25,815 nucleotides of DNA from contig JBEIRY010000020.1 of the NCBI GenBank assembly GCA_040375675.1, positions 1-25,815 on the forward strand, given 5' to 3'. This document shows, piece by piece, positions 15,926 through 22,773 of the stretch. The DNA is from CAIUSP01 sp040375675 (GTDB lineage Bacteria > Actinomycetota > Thermoleophilia > Solirubrobacterales > 70-9). The notes under the pieces were generated by a model, which worked only from the letters and a program-made list of their open reading frames with translations, did no database searches and was not told where the DNA came from. The position numbers were made by a program, and so were the translations under genes. How positions within the stretch are numbered: position 1 is the first letter of the stretch; each line of letters starts with the position of its first letter.

Positions 15926-16626
15926 GAGTGGGATGGCGGGTCTGGCGTCGCCGCCTCGTCTTGATCGCAATCGTCTTGGTTGCGCTCGCATCTGCTTACT
16001 GGTTCTGGCTGCGAGACTCGTCGCTGGTGGCCGTCGACGAGGTCGAGGTGAGCGGAGCCACGGTCAATCAGAACGCCATCCAGAGGGCGCTGGACAAGGC
16101 GGGCCGCCAGATGACGACGCTTCATGTCCAGGAGTCGGTCTTGATCGAGGCTCTGGGTCGGTTCCCGACCGTGGCAGCCATATCCACCTCGGCTGTCTTT
16201 CCCCACACGCTGAAGGTGGTCATACGCGAGCGCCCTCCGGTTGCTGTGGCCACTATCGAGGGCAAGGCAACTGGCGTTTCAGCCGACGGATATGCATTGA
16301 TCGGACTGGATGTTTCGGCTTTCGACCTCCCCTCGATCAGCACCACCTTGGCCGAGGATGGACTGGTGGACGACCACGGCAGGGCTCAGGCGGCCATCGT
16401 CGGCGCCACTCCGACTCCGCTCAAGCCGGGTCTCGTGTCCGCGATCTGGGATGACACCTACGGGGGCGTTCTGGTCGATCTGAGCGGAGCTCCACAGATC
16501 CGCTTTGGCGACGGTGAAGACGGACAGGCCAAATGGGCGGCCGCGGCGGCCCTCCTGGCGGATCCAGGTCTCGGCTCGCCCAGCTACATCGATGTAAGCG
16601 CTCCAGGTCGTCCCGTCGCCGGGTAG
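15922..16626 (+). CDS. ftsQ: Cell division protein FtsQ
   Basis: This bitopic divisome protein links early and late division proteins. After a short Arg-rich cytoplasmic part (VGWRVWRRR) comes one membrane helix (about 20 residues, ending SAYWFWL). A POTRA domain follows, with the typical SLVAVDEVEVSGATVNQNAI opening and the VVIRERPPVAV strand, then a beta domain with GYALIGLDVS and a YIDVSAPGRPVAG end. The frame also allows GTG 15895 and GTG 15928. TTG 15922 is preferred because it overlaps the murB stop (TTGA), has GGAG 8 bases upstream and matches the overlap style of its neighbours. That gives 234 residues. The start is uncertain within about 11 codons. It is the last gene of the operon, followed by possible terminator hairpins and a 403-base gap. 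Confidence 0.88.
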   Translation: MRVGWRVWRRRLVLIAIVLVALASAYWFWLRDSSLVAVDEVEVSGATVNQNAIQRALDKAGRQMTTLHVQESVLIEALGRFPTVAAISTSAVFPHTLKVVIRERPPVAVATIEGKATGVSADGYALIGLDVSAFDLPSISTTLAEDGLVDDHGRAQAAIVGATPTPLKPGLVSAIWDDTYGGVLVDLSGAPQIRFGDGEDGQAKWAAAAALLADPGLGSPSYIDVSAPGRPVAG

Positions 16627-16677
16627 GCCCCGGAGGTCTCCAAGGGGCACTTTCTGGCCGTTTCTGCACCCCTTTTT
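16627..16677 (+). terminator. Possible weak terminator after ftsQ
   Basis: GCCCCGGA...TCC-AA-GGGGC (16627-16648) can form a hairpin immediately after the ftsQ stop. An alternative stem pairs AAGGGG (16642-16647) with CCCCTT (16669-16674), which runs into TTTTT (16673-16677). The stems are mutually exclusive and the second has a 21-base loop, so termination is plausible but weak. Confidence 0.35.
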
Positions 16678-16873
16678 GCACTGTCTCATGGGCGCGTTGA
16701 AGGTCGTGAAAGTCAGGCAAAGTAGCAACTTGGTCCTCAAGCCGAATATTGGTTTTATTCGTGCTTTACAGGGAAAACCTGAGGTTCGTCGAAACCCTAA
16801 GGCTCAACCAACGGTCCAGAAGAGGGGGGTCAAAACCCTCGAGTTGTACTCGAGAGTTTGGCCATTTCGGCCA
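16678..16873 (+). promoter_or_regulatory. Non-coding, relatively A+T-rich region with several dyads upstream of ftsZ
   Basis: No credible gene is seen here. Base composition is richer in A+T than the neighbours, especially 16740-16800. Dyads are AACCT-G-AGGTT (16776-16786), CTCGAG-TTGTA-CTCGAG (16838-16854) and TGGCC-ATTTC-GGCCA (16859-16873). A degenerate AAACCCTnAGG-like motif occurs at 16775, 16792 and 16833. The last dyad abuts the predicted ftsZ -35. These look like operator sites for ftsZ regulators, but no family can be assigned. Confidence 0.4.
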
Positions 16874-16902
16874 TTGACACCTGTCCCCAATTGACCTACC
16901 GT
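16874..16902 (+). promoter_or_regulatory. Predicted ftsZ promoter
   Basis: A perfect -35 TTGACA (16874-16879) is separated by 17 bases from TACCGT (16897-16902), which fits TAnnnT. Start of transcription is expected near 16909, giving a leader of about 120 bases. This is the best promoter match in the window and lets ftsZ be transcribed separately from the upstream mur genes. Confidence 0.7.
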
Positions 16903-17029
16903 CGTCTTGCTTGCGGTGACCCGATCAGGGCTGGCGCAAGGGGTTTGCGGAGCGTTTGGGAGGGCCTCTTTCGATGGGGCTCGGACGGACCGGCGAGACC
17001 AAAAAAGGAAACGGAGCAAGACCAACAAA

Positions 17030-17965
17030 ATGGAGACCTCTTACCTAGCGGTCATCAAGGTCGTCGGAGTCGGCGGCGGTGGTTCGAACGCGATCAGCCG
17101 CATGGTCGATGCTGGCCTGCGCGGGGTCGAGTTCATCGCCTGCAACACCGACGCACAGGCGCTCCAGGCTTGCGACGCCGATGTCAAGATCGGCATCGGT
17201 CACAACCTGACCAAGGGTCTCGGCGCGGGTGCGAACCCCGAGATCGGCGCGGGTGCAGCTGCTGAATCTCGCGATGAGGTCAAGGAGGCGCTCAAGGGCG
17301 CCGACATGGTTTTCGTCACCTGCGGTGAGGGAGGCGGTACCGGTACCGGCGCTGCTCCGGTTATCGCAGAGATCGCCAAGCAGGAGATCGGCGCACTCAC
17401 AGTCGGTGCGGTTACCAAGCCTTTCGAGTTCGAGGGCAAGCGCCGTATGGCTGCGGCCGAGGAGGGCGTACAGAAGCTTCGCGATCAGGTCGACACCCTG
17501 ATCGTGGTTCCGAACGAGAAGCTGCTTCATGTCGTGGAGCGTCAGACCACGATCCTCGAGGCCTTCCGTGAGGCCGACGACATCCTGCGCCAGGGTGTCC
17601 AGGGTGTCACCGACCTGATCACCGTTCCAGGGCTGATCAACCTCGACTTCGCCGATGTGCGCCTGGTCATGCATGAGGCCGGCTCGGCCCTGATGGGCGT
17701 AGGCGTCGGCTCGGGTGAGAACCGCGCGGTCGAAGCCGCGCGCAACGCGCTCACCTCCCCGCTGATCGAGGAGAAGATCGACGGAGCCAAGGGCGTGCTC
17801 TTGAACATCACCGGCGGTGAGGATCTCGGTCTGTTCGAGGTCAATGAGGCGGCTCGACTTGTCATGGAGACCGCTGACCCGAACGCCAACATCGTCTTCG
17901 GGGCCGTGGTCGACTCGATGATGCAGGAGGAGTGCCGCGTGACCGTAGTCGCAACCGGCTTCTAG
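17030..17965 (+). CDS. ftsZ: Cell division GTPase FtsZ, core domain ending at an amber codon
   Basis: FtsZ is the tubulin-like GTPase that polymerises into the Z-ring. From ATG 17030 (METSYLAVIKVVGVGGGGSN start) 311 codons encode the complete globular core: VGVGGGGSNA (12-21), the tubulin signature GGGTGTGAAP (101-110), NEKLL (162-166), synergy loop NLDFADV (204-210) and the last core strand CRVTVVATGF (302-311). The frame then meets TAG at 17963. Homologues normally continue 40-80 residues into a linker and a conserved C-terminal peptide. That tail is present here in the same frame after the stop (see next entry), and read through it would give 359 residues. The longer upstream frame to 16907 adds no family sequence. 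The ribosome site is poorly spaced (GGAG, 13 bases). A strong promoter lies about 130 bases upstream. Confidence 0.95.
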   Translation: METSYLAVIKVVGVGGGGSNAISRMVDAGLRGVEFIACNTDAQALQACDADVKIGIGHNLTKGLGAGANPEIGAGAAAESRDEVKEALKGADMVFVTCGEGGGTGTGAAPVIAEIAKQEIGALTVGAVTKPFEFEGKRRMAAAEEGVQKLRDQVDTLIVVPNEKLLHVVERQTTILEAFREADDILRQGVQGVTDLITVPGLINLDFADVRLVMHEAGSALMGVGVGSGENRAVEAARNALTSPLIEEKIDGAKGVLLNITGGEDLGLFEVNEAARLVMETADPNANIVFGAVVDSMMQEECRVTVVATGF

Positions 17966-18109
17966 GGCTTCGAGATGATCGCTCGCGCGCCGCAGATCAC
18001 GAGGCGCGAGGTCAAGCGGCGTGACACGGGTGTCAGCCGGACCGCACCGGCTCTCGGGGACCTGAGGGTGTCGGATTCCGACATCGACGTTCCCGACTTC
18101 CTCAAGTAA
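17966..18109 (+). other. FtsZ C-terminal linker and tail peptide, in frame after the amber stop
   Basis: Directly after TAG 17963-17965, 47 sense codons continue in the ftsZ frame to TAA (18107-18109). They start GFEMIARAPQ, pass through a basic linker (TRREVKRRD) and end SDSDIDVPDFLK. The last nine residues, DIDVPDFLK, match the conserved FtsZ C-terminal peptide that binds SepF, FtsA or other anchors. Forty of the 47 codons end in G or C, like real genes here. Expression could occur by UAG readthrough. It could also occur by restart at ATG 17975, where AGGG (17964-17967) overlaps the stop at 7-base spacing and would give a 44-residue peptide. If TAG is an error or a recent mutation of, for example, GAG, this is simply the end of ftsZ. 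Confidence 0.88.
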
Positions 18110-18140
18110 GAGTCGTCGCCAGCCTCAGCAAGCTTGAGCG

Positions 18141-18156
18141 GGTGGTTCCTACCACC
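18141..18156 (+). repeat. Hairpin between ftsZ and gcvT
   Basis: GGTGGT (18141-18146) and ACCACC (18151-18156) form a perfect 6-bp stem with a TCCT loop, 31 bases after the TAA that ends the ftsZ tail. No T tract follows. It might be a weak or factor-assisted terminator, and its position downstream of 18109 rather than 17965 is consistent with the transcription unit including the tail. Confidence 0.35.
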
Positions 18157-18187
18157 AGTCACCTGTGCGCGTTTTGCCACTTGCGAC

Positions 18188-18201
18188 TAACCTGACGCGC
18201 T
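18188..18201 (+). promoter_or_regulatory. -10-like box for a leaderless gcvT transcript
   Basis: TAACCT (18188-18193) lies 8 bases before the gcvT GTG, with no Shine-Dalgarno sequence between. It overlaps TTGCGACTAACC (18181-18192), which is repeated as TTGCGACGAACC (18211-18222) exactly 30 bp downstream, a possible pair of regulator half-sites. No clear -35 is seen. Confidence 0.35.
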
Positions 18202-19281
18202 GTGAGCAAGTTGCGACGAACCCCCTTGTACGAGGCCCATGTCGAGGCCGGGGCGAAGCTGATGCCGTTCGCCGGCTGGGAGATGCCGGTGCAGTACCCC
18301 GAAGGCATCACGGCCGAGCATGAGGCTGTGAGGAACGGTTGCGGGATCTTCGATGTCTCCCATATGGGGCAGATCGAGGTTCGCGGACGACTGGCGCTCG
18401 AGTTCCTTCAGCGCGCCCTGACCAACGATGCATCCAAGGTCGAGGTTGGCGGCTCGCAGTACTCGTGCCTGTGCGAGGAGGGAGGGGGCGTTCTGGATGA
18501 CCTCTTCAGCTACCGGCTGGCAGATGAGCGCTGGCTTTCGGTTACCAACGCCAGCAACCATGAGCGGGATTTCAAGCGCTACCAGATGGAGGCCAAGCGC
18601 TGGGACGTCGAGGTCGAGGATGTTGCCGAAAGCATCGCGATGATCGCGGTCCAGGGGCCGCAAGCACGCCAAATTCTGGCCGAGATGGTGGATGAGGATC
18701 TTCCAGATCGATTCAAGGTCAAGACGATCGCGGTTGGCGGCTCCCCGATGATGGTCTGCGGGACCGGCTACACCGGAGAGGACGGGGTCGAGTTGCTGAT
18801 GCCCCCCGAGGCAGCGCTCGACACATGGAAGGCGCTGATTTCCGCAGGTGCGGTCCCATCTGGACTTGGAGCCCGCGACACTCTCCGGATCGAGGCCTGT
18901 TACTGCCTCTACGGAAATGAATTGAGCCAGGAGCGAACTCCGATCGAGGCCGGCCTCGGTTGGGCGGTGAAGGAGGAGACCGGCTTTGTCGGCTCCGAAG
19001 CCTGCCTCGAGGCTCGTGAGGACCCCGCAGGGGACCGGCTGGTCGCCTTCACCTTGCCGGACGGCGGAATCCCCCGGAGCGGCAATCCGATTCTCAAAGA
19101 GGGAGAGCGGATCGGTGAGGTGAGCAGCGGAACCCTTTCTCCAACTCTGGATGTAGGTATCGGAATGGGGTACGTCCCCGGGAAGTTCTCGGATGTGGGA
19201 ACCGCGATAGAGATCGACGTTCGCGGCAAGACCCGCTCGGCGGTAGTGACCAAGATGCCCCTCTACTCGCGAGATGGATAA
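18202..19281 (+). CDS. gcvT: Glycine cleavage system T protein (aminomethyltransferase)
   Basis: GcvT takes the aminomethyl group from lipoylated GcvH, releases ammonia and passes the methylene unit to tetrahydrofolate. The 359-residue protein is of normal length. Features are the N-terminal RRTPLYEAHVEAGAKLMPF start, FDVSHMGQIEVRG, the folate-domain VTNASNHERDF with the conserved Asp, VQGPQA, GTGYTGEDGVE, GLGARDTLRIEA and the C-terminal barrel. GTG 18202 gives the family-standard N-terminus (MSKLRRTPLYEAH). There is no ribosome site, but a -10-like box sits 8 bases upstream. It heads the gcvT-gcvH-gcvPA-gcvPB set, with gcvH 12 bases downstream. No lpd (L protein) gene is in the window, so the dihydrolipoamide dehydrogenase must be shared from elsewhere. 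Confidence 0.96.
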   Translation: MSKLRRTPLYEAHVEAGAKLMPFAGWEMPVQYPEGITAEHEAVRNGCGIFDVSHMGQIEVRGRLALEFLQRALTNDASKVEVGGSQYSCLCEEGGGVLDDLFSYRLADERWLSVTNASNHERDFKRYQMEAKRWDVEVEDVAESIAMIAVQGPQARQILAEMVDEDLPDRFKVKTIAVGGSPMMVCGTGYTGEDGVELLMPPEAALDTWKALISAGAVPSGLGARDTLRIEACYCLYGNELSQERTPIEAGLGWAVKEETGFVGSEACLEAREDPAGDRLVAFTLPDGGIPRSGNPILKEGERIGEVSSGTLSPTLDVGIGMGYVPGKFSDVGTAIEIDVRGKTRSAVVTKMPLYSRDG

Positions 19282-19293
19282 GGTGCCGACACT

Positions 19294-19683
19294 GTGAGCG
19301 AGGCGAACTACCCCGAGGATCTCCGCTACCACCCTGAGCACGACTGGGCTCGGGTCGAAGGTGATGAAGCGGTATTCGGCATCACCTGGTACGCGCAGGA
19401 CGCTCTTGGGGAGGTCGTTTTCTACGAACCCCCTGCTGTCGGGTCCGAGGTGACCAAGGACCAGCCTTATACGGAGCTGGAGTCGGTCAAGGCCGTGTCC
19501 GAGATCTTCGCCCCACTGTCGGGCGAGATCGTGGCGGTCAACGAAGCGCTGGGCAGCGCGCCCGAGGCGGTCAACTCCGATCCGTACGGAGACGGTTGGC
19601 TGGTCCGGGTCAAGATCGCGGACTCAGCCGAGGTGGATGCGCTGATGGACGCAGCTGCCTATCAGTCGATGCTCGACGGCTGA
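19294..19683 (+). CDS. gcvH: Glycine cleavage system H protein (lipoyl carrier)
   Basis: GcvH is the small carrier whose lipoyl arm shuttles the aminomethyl group between P, T and L proteins. At 129 residues it is the usual size. The lipoylation site is Lys66 in ELESVKAVSEI. The flanking family motifs YHPEHDWARVEGDEAVFGIT, ALGEVVFYEPPAVG and the SDPYGDGWLVRVKI end are present. GTG 19294 has AAGG about 10 bases upstream, spanning the gcvT stop. A 111-base gap with a small hairpin and a -10-like box separates it from gcvPA, so the P-protein genes may have their own promoter. Confidence 0.96.
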   Translation: MSEANYPEDLRYHPEHDWARVEGDEAVFGITWYAQDALGEVVFYEPPAVGSEVTKDQPYTELESVKAVSEIFAPLSGEIVAVNEALGSAPEAVNSDPYGDGWLVRVKIADSAEVDALMDAAAYQSMLDG

Positions 19684-19713
19684 CCCCGCACTCTCTCGGG
19701 TGCAACCGGTATC

Positions 19714-19728
19714 CACGCAGCTTGCGTG
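19714..19728 (+). repeat. Hairpin in the gcvH-gcvPA gap
   Basis: CACGCA (19714-19719) and TGCGTG (19723-19728) form a perfect 6-bp stem around GCT. There is no T tract. It lies 31 bases after the gcvH stop and could protect or separate the two halves of the gcv set. Confidence 0.3.
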
Positions 19729-19780
19729 ATCTCGTCACGTTGATCCGGCCGTGTGGAGATTGGACATCGTTTCGGCCGTC

Positions 19781-19794
19781 TAGGATTCCAGCAA
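19781..19794 (+). promoter_or_regulatory. -10-like box or ribosome site just before gcvPA
   Basis: TAGGAT (19781-19786) fits TAnnnT and is 8 bases before GTG 19795. TTGGAC (19760-19765) is a possible -35, but at only 15 bases spacing. The AGGA inside the box could instead act as a Shine-Dalgarno at 9 bases, so the element is ambiguous. Confidence 0.35.
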
Positions 19795-21177
19795 GTGACC
19801 CGTTACACCTCCGTAACCAATTCTGACCGCGACGAGATGCTCGCCAAGATCGGCGTCGGTTCGGTGGATGATTTGTTTGACGGCATCCCCGACGCACTCC
19901 GCCTTGGTCGCCCGCTGGGTCTGCCTGACGGACTTTCCGAGGGAGAGGTCTTCGAACGGCTGAGGAGGATGTCGGCGAGAAATGCCGACGCCGACTCCGA
20001 GATCAGCTATCTCGGGGCGGGAATGTACGACCACTACGTGCCGTCGATCGTCGAGACGATCATCTCTCGCTCCGAGTTCCTTACCCCGTACACGCCGTAC
20101 CAGCCCGAGGTCTCTCAGGGCGGGCTGCAAACGATGTTCGAGTTCCAGACCGCGATGACAGAACTGACCGGACTGCCTGTCTCCAACGCAGGTCTGTACG
20201 AAGGGCCTTCGACAGCAGCCGCGGCTGCCTATCTCGCGATCGGTGCCACAGGCAGAAAGAAGTTGGTCGCGTCGCGCGGGGTGCATCCGCACACCCGCGA
20301 AACACTTCAGACCTACTCGGCCGGTTACGGCTCGGAGGTGGTCGAGGTCGCCCTAGATGGTGGAGTGACTCAAGCCGCTGCCCTCGCTGAAGAAGTCGAC
20401 GGAGAAACCGCCGCTGTCTTCTTGCAGCAGCCGAACTTCCTCGGATCGGTCGAAGACATCGAGGCTCTGGCCGAGACCGCAAAGGCCCACGGAGCCTTGG
20501 TGATCGTCGCCTGCGATCCGATGGCGCTTTCGATCCTCAAGCCCCCTGGCGAGTGCGGTGCCGACATTGCCTTCGGAGAGGGTCAGCCTTTAGGCAATCG
20601 GCTGGACTACGGCGGGCCTTCATTTGGCTTCTTCTGCGCTGCCGAAGAGCATCTGCGTCGCATGCCCGGTCGTATTGCGGGAGAAACGACCGACGCAGAC
20701 GGCCGTAGGGGTTTCGTCTTGACTCTGCAAACGCGCGAGCAGCACATCCGCAGGGAGAAGGCAACCCACAACATCTGCACCGCACAGGCCCTGAACTCAC
20801 TGGCGGGGATGATCCATCTCGCCTGGCTCGGAAAGCACGGGTTCGTGGAGCTGGGGGAGCTCTTGGTCAGGCGCACTGCTTACGCGCGGACGAAGTTGGC
20901 CGCGGTACCGGGCGTGAGCCAGACATTCGACGCTCCTGTCGTCCGCGAGTTTGCGGTTTCGCTCGACGCACCCGTGGGAGAGGTGCTCGACTTCTGCGCA
21001 GCGCAGGGGGTGGCTGCCGGCTATCGGCTCGACCGCGACTATCCGGAGATCGAAAATGGCCTCCTGATTGCGATCACAGAGCGCCGCAGCGTCGAGGACA
21101 TAGACCGTCTCGCCGATCTCCTCGCAGAGGCCGTCGCATCCGCTGCAGGTGTCCCCGTCGGGGAGGCTGTCTCGTGA
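19795..21177 (+). CDS. gcvPA: Glycine dehydrogenase (decarboxylating) subunit 1
   Basis: This is the N-terminal half of the split P protein, which with GcvPB decarboxylates glycine on PLP and loads the aminomethyl group onto GcvH. From GTG 19795 it has 460 residues starting TRYTSVTNSDRDEMLAKIGV, as in the family. The in-frame GTG at 19753 would add 14 residues unlike known N-termini. Recognisable blocks are DLFDGIPDALRL, LGAGMYDHYVPS, TPYTPYQPEVSQGGLQTMFEFQT, GLYEGPSTAAAAA, QQPNFLG, YGGPSFGFF and RREKATHNICTAQAL. The split form is typical of actinobacterial relatives of this kind, Thermotogae, Firmicutes and archaea, unlike the single long GcvP of proteobacteria. Its stop overlaps gcvPB (GTGA), so the subunits are coupled. 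Confidence 0.95.
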   Translation: MTRYTSVTNSDRDEMLAKIGVGSVDDLFDGIPDALRLGRPLGLPDGLSEGEVFERLRRMSARNADADSEISYLGAGMYDHYVPSIVETIISRSEFLTPYTPYQPEVSQGGLQTMFEFQTAMTELTGLPVSNAGLYEGPSTAAAAAYLAIGATGRKKLVASRGVHPHTRETLQTYSAGYGSEVVEVALDGGVTQAAALAEEVDGETAAVFLQQPNFLGSVEDIEALAETAKAHGALVIVACDPMALSILKPPGECGADIAFGEGQPLGNRLDYGGPSFGFFCAAEEHLRRMPGRIAGETTDADGRRGFVLTLQTREQHIRREKATHNICTAQALNSLAGMIHLAWLGKHGFVELGELLVRRTAYARTKLAAVPGVSQTFDAPVVREFAVSLDAPVGEVLDFCAAQGVAAGYRLDRDYPEIENGLLIAITERRSVEDIDRLADLLAEAVASAAGVPVGEAVS

Positions 21178-22715
21178 GCCTGGAAGCTGCACCGCCCAGC
21201 ACCGCCGAGGTGCCTACGGCCCAGCAGCGCGAACGCGCGACCACTATCTACGAGCGTTCCGTCCCCGGGCGCCGCGCGGCCGCATTGCCCGATGCCGGGG
21301 TTCCGGATACGCCGATAGAGGATCTGATCCCCAAGTCCCTGCTCCGCGACAAACCGGCTGAGCTGCCGGAGATTGCAGAGCCGGAGATCGTCCGTCACTA
21401 CAACCGGCTCTCTCGACGCAACTTCGATCTCGACACGGGGATGTACCCGCTCGGTTCCTGCACCATGAAGCACAACCCTCGGGTCAACGAGCGGGTTGCG
21501 GCGCTGCCGGGTCACGCTAGGCTCCATCCCGCCCAAGACCCGCGACGCGCGCAGGGCGCCCTCGAGCTGATGTGGAATCTCCAGGAGTCGCTGGCCGAGA
21601 TCTGCGGCTTGCCCCATGTGAGCCTTCAACCATCCGCAGGTTCTCACGGAGAGCTCGCGGGGCTTCTCCTCACTCGCGCATATCACGCTGATCGTGGGGA
21701 GGAGAGGACCAAGGTCCTTACCCCCGACACCGCCCACGGCACCAACCCCGCGACCGTCTCGATGGCCGGCTATGAGGTGGTCAGGGTCGCAACCAGCGAG
21801 CAGGGCGGGGTCGACATGGACGATCTTCGCTCGAAGGCTGACGAGCAGGTTGCCTGTCTGATGCTGACCAACCCGAATACCCTCGGCCTGTTCGACGAGA
21901 ACATCGCCGAGATTGCCGAGGTACTCCACTCGGTCGGCGGGACCCTCTACTACGACGGCGCCAACCTGAACGCGATCATGGGTCGCTCGCGCCCCGGAGA
22001 CATGGGGTTCGACATCGTCCACGTGAACCTGCACAAGTCCTTCTCACAGCCACACGGCGGCGGCGGTCCCGGCTCAGGCCCGATCGCGGTCTCTGAGCGG
22101 ATAGAACCCTTCCTGCCCAAGCCGCAGGTGGTCCGGACCGGTGATGGGAATGGAAGCGGTCCGACCTTCGGTCTCGACTACGACCGACCGAAGTCGATTG
22201 GCCGCCTGCGTGGTTTCCAGGGCAATTTCGGTGTCTTCGTTCGCTCCTACGCCTACATCCTCAGCCTCGGCGGAGATGGCCTGCAGGAGGCCTCGGAGAC
22301 TGCCGTGTTGAACGCCAACTACCTGATGACCCGTCTTGCCGAGGGGCGCGCGGGCAAGTACCTGCTGCCCGGGGTGGACAAGCGCCCGATGCACGAGTTC
22401 GTACTTTCGGCCTCCAAGGCCAAGGATGAACTGGGCGTGAAGACTCTCGACATAGCCAAGCGGATACTCGACTTCGGGTTTCATCCTCCAACCGTTTACT
22501 TCCCGCTGCTGATCGAGGAAGCGCTCTTGATGGAGCCAACCGAGACCGAGACCAAGGAGACACTCGACTCCTTTGCCGACGCGATAGAGATGATCCTCGA
22601 AGAGGCGGAATCTGATCCGTCGATTGCTACCGAGGCGCCTTACACCACGCCGGTTCGCCGTCTCGACGAGGCAGGTGCCGCGCGGGATCCCGTGATCCGC
22701 CAGCCACTCGGCTGA
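21174..22715 (+). CDS. gcvPB: Glycine dehydrogenase (decarboxylating) subunit 2
   Basis: GcvPB is the catalytic PLP-binding half of the split P protein. At 513 residues it is of expected length. The Schiff-base lysine is Lys288 in VHVNLHKSFSQPHGGGGPG. Other blocks are YPLGSCTMKHNPRVNE (91-106), QPSAGSHGELAGLL (152-165), TPDTAHGTNPATVSMAGY (183-200), LTNPNTLGLF (231-240), DGANLNAIMG (261-270) and FHPPTVYFPLL near the C-terminus. A roughly 30-residue N-terminal extension precedes the family core. GTG 21174 overlaps the gcvPA stop by four bases. It is the last gene of the glycine cleavage set, and trpS starts 58 bases later with no obvious terminator. Confidence 0.96.
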   Translation: MSLEAAPPSTAEVPTAQQRERATTIYERSVPGRRAAALPDAGVPDTPIEDLIPKSLLRDKPAELPEIAEPEIVRHYNRLSRRNFDLDTGMYPLGSCTMKHNPRVNERVAALPGHARLHPAQDPRRAQGALELMWNLQESLAEICGLPHVSLQPSAGSHGELAGLLLTRAYHADRGEERTKVLTPDTAHGTNPATVSMAGYEVVRVATSEQGGVDMDDLRSKADEQVACLMLTNPNTLGLFDENIAEIAEVLHSVGGTLYYDGANLNAIMGRSRPGDMGFDIVHVNLHKSFSQPHGGGGPGSGPIAVSERIEPFLPKPQVVRTGDGNGSGPTFGLDYDRPKSIGRLRGFQGNFGVFVRSYAYILSLGGDGLQEASETAVLNANYLMTRLAEGRAGKYLLPGVDKRPMHEFVLSASKAKDELGVKTLDIAKRILDFGFHPPTVYFPLLIEEALLMEPTETETKETLDSFADAIEMILEEAESDPSIATEAPYTTPVRRLDEAGAARDPVIRQPLG

Positions 22716-22773
22716 GCGTCATCTTGACCCCTGCACCACTGGCCGCCCTGTCGTTTGCGAGACTGCTGCGGCC

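Noticed and set aside
16676..16894. 72-codon open frame in the ftsQ-ftsZ gap
   Set aside because: Its codon use differs from real genes here, it has no ribosome site and no family features, and it ends at the ftsZ promoter. More likely chance in an A+T-richer stretch.
16907..17029. N-terminal extension of FtsZ from an upstream start
   Set aside because: The added 41 residues resemble no FtsZ, and the predicted transcription start is near 16909. ATG 17030 gives the standard N-terminus.
18110..18201. Glycine riboswitch upstream of gcvT
   Set aside because: Only about 92 bases are available, there are no matching paired elements, and gcvT appears leaderless.
19753..19794. Upstream GTG start for gcvPA
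   Set aside because: The extra 14 residues are unlike GcvPA N-termini, and GTG 19795 gives the family-standard start.
1881..22760. TTGCGA hexamer upstream of mraZ (1881), gcvT (18181) and trpS (22755)
   Set aside because: A 6-base match at different distances from the starts is too weak to call a shared regulatory site.
22716..22773. T-box leader for trpS
   Set aside because: The 58-base gap is too short and no specifier or T-box sequence is present. TTGACC at 22724 has no matching -10.
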